A stretch of DNA of 41,259 nucleotides from an uncultured Saprospiraceae bacterium (GTDB taxonomy: Bacteria; Bacteroidota; Bacteroidia; Chitinophagales; Saprospiraceae): positions 1 to 41,259 of the forward strand of contig CALLWB010000031.1 of assembly GCA_938016265.1 (NCBI GenBank). The letters are read 5' to 3'. The stretch's first letter is position 1, and the number at the start of each line of letters is the position of its first letter. Made by a program: the position numbers and the translations under genes. The notes under the pieces were generated by a model, which worked only from the letters and a program-made list of their open reading frames with translations, ran no database searches and was not told the DNA's origin. Positions 1 to 8,401 of this stretch are shown here, in pieces.

Positions 1-11
1 TGGTAAAAAAC

Positions 12-160
12 GACCGGAAGCCGGCCCAACGGAAGCAGGCCCAGCGGAAGCCGCCCAGCGGAAGCCGCCCAGCGGAAGCCGCCCAGCGGAAGCCGCCCAG
101 CGGAAGCCGCCCAGCGGAAGCCGGGCCCAGCGGAAGCCGCCCAGCGGAAGCCGCCCAGTC
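12..160. repeat. GC-rich 14-nt tandem repeat
   Basis: The hexamer CGGAAG recurs ten times, starting at 15, 30, 45, 59, 73, 87, 101, 115, 131 and 145. The spacing is 14 nt in the centre and 15-16 nt at the edges. The unit is CCGCCCAGCGGAAG and contains a small CCGC-CCA-GCGG stem-loop. The period is not a multiple of three and no open frame of useful length crosses it, so it is probably non-coding. Edge copies are degenerate and central ones identical, as in a minisatellite that expands by slippage. It is much richer in GC than the flanking DNA. It may continue to the left of the window. Confidence 0.9.
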
Positions 161-180
161 TTCCGTCAAACAAATGATAA

Positions 181-428
181 CGGCCTCCCGCTCGGATGCT
201 TCAAACTAATCTGCAAATCATAAATTTCTTGGAAATGCGGAGAACACTCCTTACACTTGATAACTCAATAATAAAGTCGACAAAAATCCGTTTAGATAGA
301 TGGCTGTTTAATTTGATGATTAGAATAAAACTTAGCTTATATTCCAATCATCAAGAAAAAGTAGGTCCTGTAAATGGCAATTCCAGTCAATTTTATTTAA
401 ATTGTACTTCAATATAAAAATCAACTCG
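181..428. other. intergenic region before the TonB-like gene
   Basis: AT-rich DNA between the tandem repeat and the first gene. A 73-codon frame at 196-417 has no recognisable protein character and is not annotated. I see no clear Bacteroidota promoter; a TAAATTG near 390-400 is only a partial match to the -7 box. Confidence 0.5.
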
Positions 429-1421
429 ATGCTAACAATTGAACAAAAAAGAAGAGAACGCCAAAATAAAACCAAAGCCCGTGTGGGTTCCAGCCTATTA
501 ATGCTGCTCCTCTTGTTGTTCATAGTCATGCCTTTTATGTCCTTAAGTGTGTTGGATAGTGAATTGGCAAGAAAAAAACAACGTAAACAAATAGTCGTCA
601 ATTTCTCCAAGGAGAAAGTCAAAAAATTTGAAGAAGCGAGGTCTCAGTTGTCTCAGGCGCCCCCATTGTCGTCGAATCCATTGACCGCTGCTGCCGCTGC
701 ATCGCCTCCCCCGGCTGCGCCAGTACCAGTGCCAGTGCCCGAACCACAGCCTGCAGCAAAAAAAGCAGTTGCTGCTCCTAGCAAACTGCCATCTGCCGCT
801 ACCAAACCACTGCTGACCTCCCCAATTTCTAAAATGCCTTCTCTACCTTCCTTACCCAAACTGTTTGGCAAGAAAAAATCGAAAAAACCTGTAGAAGAAG
901 CCCTTCCTGAAGAAGAAACCGGAGAAGGAGAAATTGAAATAACCGAAGCAGCTAGTGGCAAAGGAGAACCAGCAGAAAAATCAGGCACTGGGACGGATGC
1001 CAATGCAAAAGCAGATAAAGGCCGTGGCACATCAGAAGATGGCGGAAGCTCTTCCAACCCATCTGACGGTATTGCAGGCACGGGTGATAAGCCTAGCGAC
1101 GGGACTTCTGGAGTTGGGGAATCGGACGGTCCGGGTGAAGGAGAAGGAAATGGGGAATTCGGTGCCTTTGGCAGAAAACGGATTCACGCTCCATCATCGG
1201 CTGGTCTTGCAACTAAAGACGGAAAGGTAACCCTCAAAATATGTGTCAATCAAGATGGCAAAGTGACTTACGCGAAAGCAATGGAAGAGGGAACCACCTT
1301 TTATGATAGTGATATTCTAATAAATGCTGCTGAGCTTATGAAGAAATATCGATTTGAAAAGGACTATTCTGCTCCTGTCAAACAATGCGGAAAATATACC
1401 TTTATTGTTTATCCTGAGTAA
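429..1421 (+). CDS. TonB/TolA-like energy transducer
   Basis: A protein of about 330 aa with the layout of a TonB-family transducer, which couples the inner-membrane proton-driven motor to outer-membrane receptors. It has a short basic cytoplasmic head (EQKRRERQNKTKAR), one membrane segment at about residues 19-40, a Pro/Ala-rich spacer (many PVPVPEP and APS runs), then an acidic and Gly/Ser-rich linker. The C-terminal domain of about 80 residues has the typical strand motifs VTLKICVNQDGKVTYAKA and CGKYTFIVYPE. The reading frame is open from an ATG at 402, but I chose the ATG at 429 because it places the basic head directly before the membrane helix. ExbB/ExbD partners are not visible and would lie upstream of the window or elsewhere. 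The family is fairly secure; the receptor served is unknown. Confidence 0.75.
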   Translation: MLTIEQKRRERQNKTKARVGSSLLMLLLLLFIVMPFMSLSVLDSELARKKQRKQIVVNFSKEKVKKFEEARSQLSQAPPLSSNPLTAAAAASPPPAAPVPVPVPEPQPAAKKAVAAPSKLPSAATKPLLTSPISKMPSLPSLPKLFGKKKSKKPVEEALPEEETGEGEIEITEAASGKGEPAEKSGTGTDANAKADKGRGTSEDGGSSSNPSDGIAGTGDKPSDGTSGVGESDGPGEGEGNGEFGAFGRKRIHAPSSAGLATKDGKVTLKICVNQDGKVTYAKAMEEGTTFYDSDILINAAELMKKYRFEKDYSAPVKQCGKYTFIVYPE

Positions 1422-1633
1422 GGAATAAGCACCCATTTTTTCAATCACTAATCGACTGTTTTCTACTTGTCCAAGTAAGATTATTAAAAACATTTTATGT
1501 CCATAAGTCAATTTTTAAATAGCAGAAAAACTGCTGCCTTAAAACAACACCCGACCCTTTCCTACTGACAATCAACAACAAGTACTTGCTTCCTTATTTC
1601 AAACCCTTCAATTACGTCAATTTTTAAGTAAAA

Positions 1634-1661
1634 TTTGGTTTGTTTGGTTATGCTAACTTTG
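1634..1661 (+). promoter_or_regulatory. candidate Bacteroidota promoter
   Basis: TAACTTTG at 1654-1661 matches the TAnnTTTG -7 box exactly. TTTG words at 1634, 1639 and 1643 offer a -33 element, though the spacing (16 nt or less) is a little short. It lies 46 nt before the ATG at 1708. Confidence 0.5.
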
Positions 1662-1707
1662 TATAGTTATGCAATCTTAAGCGCAAGAATCTAATTATTC
1701 TACTATT

Positions 1708-3225
1708 ATGAAAAGTTCTAGTCATCTTTTTGAACTGATTAAGTCAATGACGAAGGGAGAAAAGCGCCATTTCAGATTAGAAAATTCCAAATACAAACAA
1801 AAGGAAAAAACGAATTTCCTAAAGCTGTTTAATGCCATCGAGGAGCAGGATGTATATCAGGAGGAAGCAATTAAGAAAAAATTCGGAGCTGAAAATAAGA
1901 TCAACAACTATCGTTCGGTCAAGCACCGACTGTACTACTTAGTACTAGAGTCCCTGACTATTTACAAGGACAGGAATAAGGCAGGGTACGACTTTAGCCT
2001 TATGATAATTGGCCAAATCCAGGTGCTCTTCAACAAAAAACTGTATGAACAATGCGCTAAACTTATCGTAAAAGCCAAAACAGAATTTAATAAAAAAGAG
2101 AATTTTATTTCTTTGTTGAAAGTGATCGACCTGGAAATAAAAATTATCGCTTATTACAATACGTATGAGGATATATTGTCCAAAAGGACGAACCTTTTGG
2201 AGGAAAGTCAGGCAATTTTAGAGAAACAAAGCGTTCTTATTGAGACAAAACTTTTTGATCAGGAAAACCGACTTTTATACGCACACAAATCCTCCGAATA
2301 CAATGAGTCAGACAAGAATCAACTACTAGTAAAACTGGCAACAAAAAAAGAAGAACTGGAGGCCAGAATCAATTCCGTCTCTGCTGCTCAGATTTATTAC
2401 CAGGCGTCCAATCTATTCTACATTGTAAAGGGTGATTGGGAAAATAGCTACAAGGCACAACAAAAACAGCTAGCAGCAACCGAGCAACTGATGGAACTAA
2501 ATTTGTTTAGCTGGGATCAGTATTTTTTCTCCTTGTTCAATTTGATGGCAATTCAAAGTAATCTGCGCAAATTTGATGAGCAAAAAATAGCGTTAAAGAA
2601 GTTCACTGCGTTGGAGAAAAACCTAAAAACAGAACGAGATTTTCACCTTTATTACTTGTATTACCACACCATCAAAATTCAACAATACTTACTGACCAGG
2701 CACTTTGACAAGGCAGCATTGCTCTATGAAAGTTACGCCAACAAGATGACCTACCCTATTGGTTCTATAGACCCGCTTATCGAACTAAATTTCCACTATA
2801 TCGCTTCCTACAACTATTTCATAACTGGGGATTATGAAACCGCACTGTCTACCTCCAAATTGATCCAGGATAAGTTTACCGATTCTTTGTTTCCTGGCTT
2901 TCACGGGGCACACAAAGTGCTCAATATGTTGACCCACATCGAATTGGGCAATTTGTACATTATTGAGTCCCTAGCAAAATCTACCTATCGGTATTTCAAA
3001 AAGAACAATTTGGTAACTGAATACGAGAAAAAGATATTCAACTTCATGCAAACGCAAATTCAGAAAGAAGCCTCCACGCCCATCCCTCTGACCAACCTCC
3101 AACAGCAACTAAAAGACATCAAGCCCCCCACCACTAACGACAAACCACTGAAACTAATAGATTTTCAAGGATGGATGAACAGTAAAATAAAGGGCATCTC
3201 TTTTCAGGAAGCGATCAATTTTTGA
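1708..3225 (+). CDS. helical-repeat protein, function unknown
   Basis: A 505-aa soluble protein with no signal peptide or membrane helix, almost entirely alpha-helical, rich in Lys, Glu, Leu and Tyr. The N-terminus (FELIKSMTKGEKRHFRLE, followed by a segment with NFLKLFNAIEEQ and YRSVKHRLYYLVLESL) is the recognisable head of a lineage-specific Bacteroidota family that I know only as hypothetical. The rest has the spacing of degenerate TPR-like helix pairs, for example around residues 340-390 (LYESYANKM, HYIASYNYFITGDYETALS). A candidate promoter lies just upstream and the gene appears to be monocistronic. No catalytic motif is visible. A scaffold or regulatory role is only a guess from the repeat architecture. 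Confidence 0.75.
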   Translation: MKSSSHLFELIKSMTKGEKRHFRLENSKYKQKEKTNFLKLFNAIEEQDVYQEEAIKKKFGAENKINNYRSVKHRLYYLVLESLTIYKDRNKAGYDFSLMIIGQIQVLFNKKLYEQCAKLIVKAKTEFNKKENFISLLKVIDLEIKIIAYYNTYEDILSKRTNLLEESQAILEKQSVLIETKLFDQENRLLYAHKSSEYNESDKNQLLVKLATKKEELEARINSVSAAQIYYQASNLFYIVKGDWENSYKAQQKQLAATEQLMELNLFSWDQYFFSLFNLMAIQSNLRKFDEQKIALKKFTALEKNLKTERDFHLYYLYYHTIKIQQYLLTRHFDKAALLYESYANKMTYPIGSIDPLIELNFHYIASYNYFITGDYETALSTSKLIQDKFTDSLFPGFHGAHKVLNMLTHIELGNLYIIESLAKSTYRYFKKNNLVTEYEKKIFNFMQTQIQKEASTPIPLTNLQQQLKDIKPPTTNDKPLKLIDFQGWMNSKIKGISFQEAINF

Positions 3226-3360
3226 GTTCTGACTTTGGGAAGGGGCTTCTAGCAGATAGATAATCCTTTGGATTACTTACAATTAACCCACAAATTCATT
3301 CTAAAGAGGACGAATGACGATTCGCCCTAACGCTACTTGTATAAATCCAACACCAATTAA

Positions 3361-3870
3361 CTACTTAATGGTAAATACAGGAAAGGAAGCGCTTGTATAA
3401 TGCGAATATTCAAAATCTGTAGCAACTGGAAATTTGTAAAAACTAGCAAAGTCCTTAAAAAACTTACTTAATGCTGTAGTGGAAACATTTCTGGAGTAAG
3501 GCTTCAAAAAATAAGCAATGTGATCAATAGATCCATCAGTAGCCCAAAATATTTTGATCCACAATTTAACCCCCTTGATATCGAAATTTTTAGCTTCGGC
3601 AAAGGTCTCGACCTCGCGCATCATTGTTATCCAGTTGGAATATGCGTCGTCCATGTTGTTTTCACAAGCACTAATAAGACTGGACTCATAACGCATAGAC
3701 AATTGCTCAAATGCGTCAGAGTTATCCTCAATCAAAAAGACCGAAGGATGTTTACTTTTTTGCCAGTTATCTATTATTACGGAGTCTTGATCGAAAGAGT
3801 AAGCGTCAAATGCGAACAACCCGGAAATTGTAAAAAAGAATACTGCCATTAGGGATATAACCGATTTCAT
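3361..3870 (-). CDS. small secreted protein, function unknown
   Basis: A 169-aa protein with an N-terminal signal peptide (MKSVISLMAVFFFTISGLFA, probable cleavage near residue 20), so it is probably periplasmic. The mature part has one Cys and a C-terminal half rich in aromatics (GVKLWIKIFWATDGSIDHIA, then TSASFPVFTIK). The phrase 'WIKIFWATDGSIDHIAYFLKP' in shortened form recalls the small beta-alpha TonB-C-like fold of periplasmic proteins, but this is not enough for a family call. It converges with the helical-repeat gene to its left and diverges from the RND exporter to its right. Confidence 0.65.
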   Translation of the reverse strand: MKSVISLMAVFFFTISGLFAFDAYSFDQDSVIIDNWQKSKHPSVFLIEDNSDAFEQLSMRYESSLISACENNMDDAYSNWITMMREVETFAEAKNFDIKGVKLWIKIFWATDGSIDHIAYFLKPYSRNVSTTALSKFFKDFASFYKFPVATDFEYSHYTSASFPVFTIK

Positions 3871-4053
3871 AACATAGTTTTGATTACTTAAAACAAAATG
3901 CGTGCCTTAAGTGTGTTAAATACTGTTAATATAAAGGCTTTTGGATTTGCAATAACTCGGTTAAAAGGGATTTTCGCGGTTCAATTCGAAATAGTTAGGA
4001 ACTCAAGTTACGAAATAAAATCAAAAGAAAGTAGAAAATATTAAGCAAAGGAT

Positions 4054-4061
4054 TAGTTTTG
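4054..4061 (+). promoter_or_regulatory. candidate -7 box almost at the start codon
   Basis: TAGTTTTG matches TAnnTTTG exactly and ends 4 nt before the ATG at 4066, which would put the transcript start at or next to the start codon (leaderless). No good -33 TTTG is visible about 20 nt upstream, so the match could be chance. Confidence 0.3.
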
Positions 4062-4065
4062 CGCA

Positions 4066-6318
4066 ATGTTTTTCCTCAACCACAACAAACTAACCATCCT
4101 AGTTTTTTTAGGCATTTCCATTTTAGCTGGTTTTGCTGCTTCAAAAAACTATTTCTTTCATGACCTTGGAAGATATCTACCGCAAGAGCGGAATGATATG
4201 GAATTCCTACGTCAATTTGAAGAAAAGCTGGAACCTGATGACAATTTCCTCCTGATTGGTATCAAAAGCAAATCTGGGTTATTCAACTCCCAATTTCTCA
4301 ACAAATTTGGCAATTTCACAAATTCCTGTGATACCATCTCCTATGTCAGAAGGGCGCTTTCTATTACCAACATGACTCGTCCGCTCAAACTGCCTTTTGG
4401 CAATTCGATGACCTCCCTCGATATTATTCAGCTAGACAAACCTGAACGATTTAAGAAAGACAGCCTGCGAATTATGCAGGACGACCGAATGCCAGGGCGA
4501 TTCATCAGCTACGACGGTGACGTGCTAGCAGTTGCCTTGAAGCTCGAACGAAAACTCAAACAACCAGAAGCCGCCTACCTCATACATACCGTTGAGGACC
4601 TGCTACAACAGCATAAATTTGATGAATTCTACGTTGCGGGGAAAGCTGCCGTTCAAACGGAATTTTCCGCATTGATAAAAAACGAAATGGTATTTTATAT
4701 CCTGCTTTGTTTGCTGTTTCTGCTGGTAGCGCTGATCATTTTATTTAGAAAATGGCGAACGGTGGTGGTCGCTTACATTTCGGTAATACTTGGCTCCGTC
4801 GTATTTGCGGGGATACTTGGACTGATTGGGAATCCGTTGGATCTTATGGCCATGTTATTCCCGGTCTTGATGTTGATTGTCGGAATGAGTGATGTGGTGC
4901 ATTTTCTGACTAAATACTCTGACGAAATCAAGGCAGGCAGTCCCAAAATGGATGCCATGGTGGCAACGATCAAGGAAATTGGATATGCAACTTTACTAAC
5001 CTCTGCGACAACAGCAGCAGGTTTTGCCTCCTTGTATTTTTCCAAAATCGAACCGATACGAGAGTTCGGAATCACTGCTGCAATAGGCGTTTTTGTTGCT
5101 TATCTGACGGTGCTGTTCTTTACTACTTCCGTTTTGATTTTATTCCGACCAGACCAGATTATTAGCGAAACCAAACTGGATAAATTCTGGGACAGTTGGA
5201 CAAGATATAACTTCTGGTTTGTCCAGCACCACCGCAAAAAGATTGTTATTGGCAGTGTAGTTATGCTCGCGCTTTGTGCGGTCGGTATTTACAACATTTC
5301 CACCAATGCTTACATCCTAAGTGATGTCCCCAACGGCTCAAAGTTGAAAGACAATTTCTTGTTTTTTGAAGATAAAATGGCAGGGATCAAGGTATATGAA
5401 ATGGGTATTTTACCTCAAGGGGAATATAAAATAACCAGCCCCGAAGTACTGAAAGAAATCGACAAACTAGAAACCTATGTCAGCAAAAACACCGTAGTAA
5501 AAGGGTTGAATTCACCAGTAACAGCTTATAAAATGATGCATCGCGCCTCCAATGGCGACAAATCTAAGTTTTACAAATTGCCGGGCAACCCTGAAAGGAT
5601 CAAAAAATACTCCAGGCAATTGAAGCGATTCAAGAACAAACAAATGAACATCCTGATCAGCAAAGACGAAAAACTAGGTCGTCTGTCAGGACTGATGCCC
5701 GATACGGGCTCCGATCGCACAAAAGAAATGAATGCTGGTGTCGATACCTGGATTGCCAAAACGCTGGACCCAACCATTGTCAAATTTCAAAAAACAGGCA
5801 GTCACTTCATCCTCGACAAAAACAACGAATACCTGCGAGACAGTTTGCTAAAAAGCCTCGGTCTTGCCATTTTGGTAGTTTGCCTGCTTATGGCACTGTT
5901 GTTTAAGGATATTAAAATGGTATTCATCGCCTTGGTGCCTAATCTTATTCCATTGTTGATTGCTGCTGCGATAGTCGGCCTGATTGGTATGGAATTGAAG
6001 GCTTCTACTTCAATAATTTTCACCATTGCTTTTGGTATTGCTGTCGATCACAGCATCCATTTTCTAAGCAAATATCAATTCGAACGCAAAAAAGGATATT
6101 CAGTAAACGGCAGCATCTACCATACTTTTGTGGAGACAGGAAAAGCCTTGTACATCACTACCCTCATCCTGTTTTTTGGATTCAGCCTGCTGATATTCTC
6201 TTCCTTCAATGCGATCTTTTATGTTGGGCTGTTGGTTAGTCTGACGTTGGTTTCGGCGCTTGGTGCTTGCTTGTTGTTGACTCCGATTGTAATTGAGTGG
6301 TTGATGAAAGACAGTTAA
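4066..6318 (+). CDS. RND superfamily exporter, MMPL/HpnN type
   Basis: A 750-aa inner-membrane protein with the two-fold RND layout: one N-terminal helix (about 8-25), a periplasmic loop, five helices (about 208-357), a further helix near 393-411, a second loop, and five helices from about 593 to 745. The two halves carry the same signature: GMSDVVHFLTKYSDE in the first and AVDHSIHFLSKYQFE in the second. The Asp residues correspond to the proton-relay positions in the middle of TM4 and TM10. The protein is shorter than AcrB-type pumps and lacks their large docking loops, so it belongs with the MMPL/SecDF/hopanoid-exporter branch, which usually moves lipids or other hydrophobic substrates. No membrane-fusion or outer-membrane partner is adjacent. 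The substrate cannot be read from the sequence. Confidence 0.85.
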   Translation: MFFLNHNKLTILVFLGISILAGFAASKNYFFHDLGRYLPQERNDMEFLRQFEEKLEPDDNFLLIGIKSKSGLFNSQFLNKFGNFTNSCDTISYVRRALSITNMTRPLKLPFGNSMTSLDIIQLDKPERFKKDSLRIMQDDRMPGRFISYDGDVLAVALKLERKLKQPEAAYLIHTVEDLLQQHKFDEFYVAGKAAVQTEFSALIKNEMVFYILLCLLFLLVALIILFRKWRTVVVAYISVILGSVVFAGILGLIGNPLDLMAMLFPVLMLIVGMSDVVHFLTKYSDEIKAGSPKMDAMVATIKEIGYATLLTSATTAAGFASLYFSKIEPIREFGITAAIGVFVAYLTVLFFTTSVLILFRPDQIISETKLDKFWDSWTRYNFWFVQHHRKKIVIGSVVMLALCAVGIYNISTNAYILSDVPNGSKLKDNFLFFEDKMAGIKVYEMGILPQGEYKITSPEVLKEIDKLETYVSKNTVVKGLNSPVTAYKMMHRASNGDKSKFYKLPGNPERIKKYSRQLKRFKNKQMNILISKDEKLGRLSGLMPDTGSDRTKEMNAGVDTWIAKTLDPTIVKFQKTGSHFILDKNNEYLRDSLLKSLGLAILVVCLLMALLFKDIKMVFIALVPNLIPLLIAAAIVGLIGMELKASTSIIFTIAFGIAVDHSIHFLSKYQFERKKGYSVNGSIYHTFVETGKALYITTLILFFGFSLLIFSSFNAIFYVGLLVSLTLVSALGACLLLTPIVIEWLMKDS

Positions 6319-6513
6319 TGGGAATTCTACTCCGAAAATTAGATTTTTTGTTTGTCAAATAGAACTTAACAAACGTTTTAATGAACCCGACTTTCGGTGT
6401 GCGTTCAATGGCAAACTGTCTGTAATAGGCAAATAGTCCAAGGTTGTATTTCGTCTCTCTACCTTCTACAAAAATGTCCTTCTACTTTCTTCCAACTACC
6501 CACAACCAACAAA

Positions 6514-7419
6514 TCATTCCGCAGCAGACTTGACTGATTTCACCTCAAAATAAAGATCCAAACCGCCAAGTTGTTTAGGAATCGATGGTTTATCCATGCC
6601 AGATGTCGGTGATTTTTTAGCGCTTGCGCCCAAAAAGTTGATTACTTTTCCATCAAAAGCAGCCGTGTTGGTGCTGCCCCTTTTCTCTGCCGTTGGGAAG
6701 GTAAGGGTTTTTGTTTCTTCCTTGGTTCCACTTTTCAGAATCACGTCAACATCTACCTCACCCGCGCGAATGCAATTGACACCTGGTGGACAACGGCTGT
6801 CTCGGATGCTTACGACTTCTATTGTGAAATCATCTTGCTTCAAGGTGCCAGTTTGAGATTGGCGGAGGCTGAATTGTTTGTTTATAATAAAAGGAATTCC
6901 TGCTGGAGTGGTCTCTTCTTTCACTGGTGGACGGTCTGCGGAGGAGATCTTGAAGTAAAACTCTCGTGGGATGTCTATCTTTTCGTCAGAATCTGGGGAA
7001 GCGTATTTGTACTTTGGCGTACCGCCTACAAATTCAATAGTTTTGCCATTAAAGGTGGTGGTGTTCGTACTTCCTTGTTTTTCTTCTGTTGGGTGCGTCA
7101 GTGTGACTTCCTCTTTTGTAGTTCCGTTTTCCAACAAAACCTTGACGACCAATTCACCTGCACGGATGCAATTTACTCTTGGGGGACATCGATTGTCCTC
7201 CACCAATTCTGCCTTCATGGTAAAGTCATTGCCTTCTGGTATACTGACAACGGACTCTTTCAAACTATAACCCCCATTATTATTTTTGGTAATGGTCATT
7301 GGATCGAGATTATTTGTAGGTAGCTTGTCTGGATCGTTTTTGTGTTTATTTCTCACACAACTCGAAACAACGACTAACAGTAACACCGTCAACAAACTAA
7401 GGATAAGTATACTTCTCAT
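6514..7419 (-). CDS. lipoprotein with two tandem homologous domains
   Basis: A 301-aa protein with a lipoprotein signal (hydrophobic stretch ending in VVVSSC, lipidated Cys21). It is built from two copies of a domain of about 110 residues, roughly 52-160 and 177-300. Each copy carries the same core: NRCPPRVNCIRAGELVV in the first and SRCPPGVNCIRAGEVDV in the second, then a Thr-rich strand, KxGSTNT, and FxGKxIxFxG. The paired Cys residues in RCPPxVxC could form a disulfide in each domain. This motif is familiar from small Bacteroidota lipoproteins of unknown function. The downstream rluF is on the same strand but about 220 nt away on the 5' side, so this gene is probably transcribed separately. 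The role is unknown; envelope binding or stress protein are possibilities only. Confidence 0.75.
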   Translation of the reverse strand: MRSILILSLLTVLLLVVVSSCVRNKHKNDPDKLPTNNLDPMTITKNNNGGYSLKESVVSIPEGNDFTMKAELVEDNRCPPRVNCIRAGELVVKVLLENGTTKEEVTLTHPTEEKQGSTNTTTFNGKTIEFVGGTPKYKYASPDSDEKIDIPREFYFKISSADRPPVKEETTPAGIPFIINKQFSLRQSQTGTLKQDDFTIEVVSIRDSRCPPGVNCIRAGEVDVDVILKSGTKEETKTLTFPTAEKRGSTNTAAFDGKVINFLGASAKKSPTSGMDKPSIPKQLGGLDLYFEVKSVKSAAE

Positions 7420-7641
7420 GGTAATTATTTTTATTGCTGTAGTAAAGACAAATCTTATGCCTAATCTCTTCTAGAGTTCCTCGAAGAGGGCTATTCGTAG
7501 ATATAAGTTAAATTTAGTTTATTTTATTTAAAATCTGAATTACTCGTGCAATGATTCAAGACAGAAGTAGCGGTTTAGATAAGCCTAAATTGGAAGGAGA
7601 CTAGCTTTCTGTCTCGCAGCAGGCAGGCCCTGTCTTTCGGA

Positions 7642-8349
7642 CTACAGCAAACCTTTCTCTTTCAATATACCAAGTTCTTCTTTGTTGAGGTTACGCCATT
7701 TACCGACTTCGAGATGGCCAAGAGGGATGTGCATGATTCGTACACGTTTTAGCGTTTTGACTCGGTAGTTTAGGTACTCGCACATTCTTCTTATTTGGCG
7801 ATTCAGTCCTTGAGTTAGGATGATTCGAAAGGTGGTTCTGCTTATTTTTTCTACGACACAGGGATCGGTTTTGGTACCTAGGATGGGAATGCCTTTTGCC
7901 ATTTGATGGACGAACGATTTGGTGATTGGTCGATCTACAGTTACGATATATTCCTTATCATGATTGTTTTCCTTACGGAGAATTTTATTCACAATATCAC
8001 CGTCATTCGTTAGCAAAATCAAGCCGGAAGACGCCTTATCCAACCTTCCAATCGGAAAAATCCGCTGCGAATGATTCACAAAATCAATAATATTATCCCG
8101 ATCCGACAAGTCGGTGGTACAGGTGATTCCCGGTGGTTTGTTTAGGGCGATGTAGATCTGCCGGGGCTTGTTCATCAATGCCTTCCCATCAATAGTGACC
8201 GTATCATTTTCTTCAACCCGATTCCCCTTTTTGGCCGTCGTACCGTTTATCTTAACCCGCCCCGCATCAATCCATTTATCCGCTTCCCGCCTGGAACAAA
8301 TGCCAGTGCTGCTAATGAATTTATTGAGACTTATTGAGTTGTCGGTCAT
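7642..8349 (-). CDS. rluF: 23S rRNA pseudouridine synthase, RluF type
   Basis: A 235-aa enzyme that isomerises uridine to pseudouridine in structured RNA; the family modifies 23S rRNA at position 2604 (E. coli numbering). An S4 RNA-binding domain covers residues 1-60 (LNKFISSTGICSRREADKWI). The RsuA/RluB/E/F catalytic domain follows, with the motif GRLDKASSGL and catalytic Asp104. The segments NDGDIVNKILR, HDKEYIVTVD, GIPILGTKT and QGLNRQIRRMCEYLNYRVKTL follow E. coli RluF closely, which separates it from RluB and RluE. The length is slightly below that of E. coli RluF because it lacks a C-terminal extension. The SDR gene lies upstream on the same strand, 52 nt away. Confidence 0.9.
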   Translation of the reverse strand: MTDNSISLNKFISSTGICSRREADKWIDAGRVKINGTTAKKGNRVEENDTVTIDGKALMNKPRQIYIALNKPPGITCTTDLSDRDNIIDFVNHSQRIFPIGRLDKASSGLILLTNDGDIVNKILRKENNHDKEYIVTVDRPITKSFVHQMAKGIPILGTKTDPCVVEKISRTTFRIILTQGLNRQIRRMCEYLNYRVKTLKRVRIMHIPLGHLEVGKWRNLNKEELGILKEKGLL

Positions 8350-8401
8350 TGTAGGTTATTCGGTTACGAGGCTATTGAGTGTATTAAGTATACTGCGATG
8401 A

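Noticed and set aside
12-160. CRISPR array
   Set aside because: Units are contiguous 14-mers with no spacers and no cas genes are present.
196-417. 73-codon frame before the TonB-like gene
   Set aside because: No protein-like composition, overlaps the true start region of the next gene and resembles translated AT-rich DNA.
653-1081. 142-codon minus-strand frame inside the TonB-like gene
   Set aside because: Its Ala/Gly/Ser/Pro-rich product is the mirror of the low-complexity spacer of the plus-strand gene.
7558-7614. Terminator for rluF
   Set aside because: AGACAGAA and TTCTGTCT can pair, but the loop is about 39 nt and there is no T tract, so it is too weak to list.
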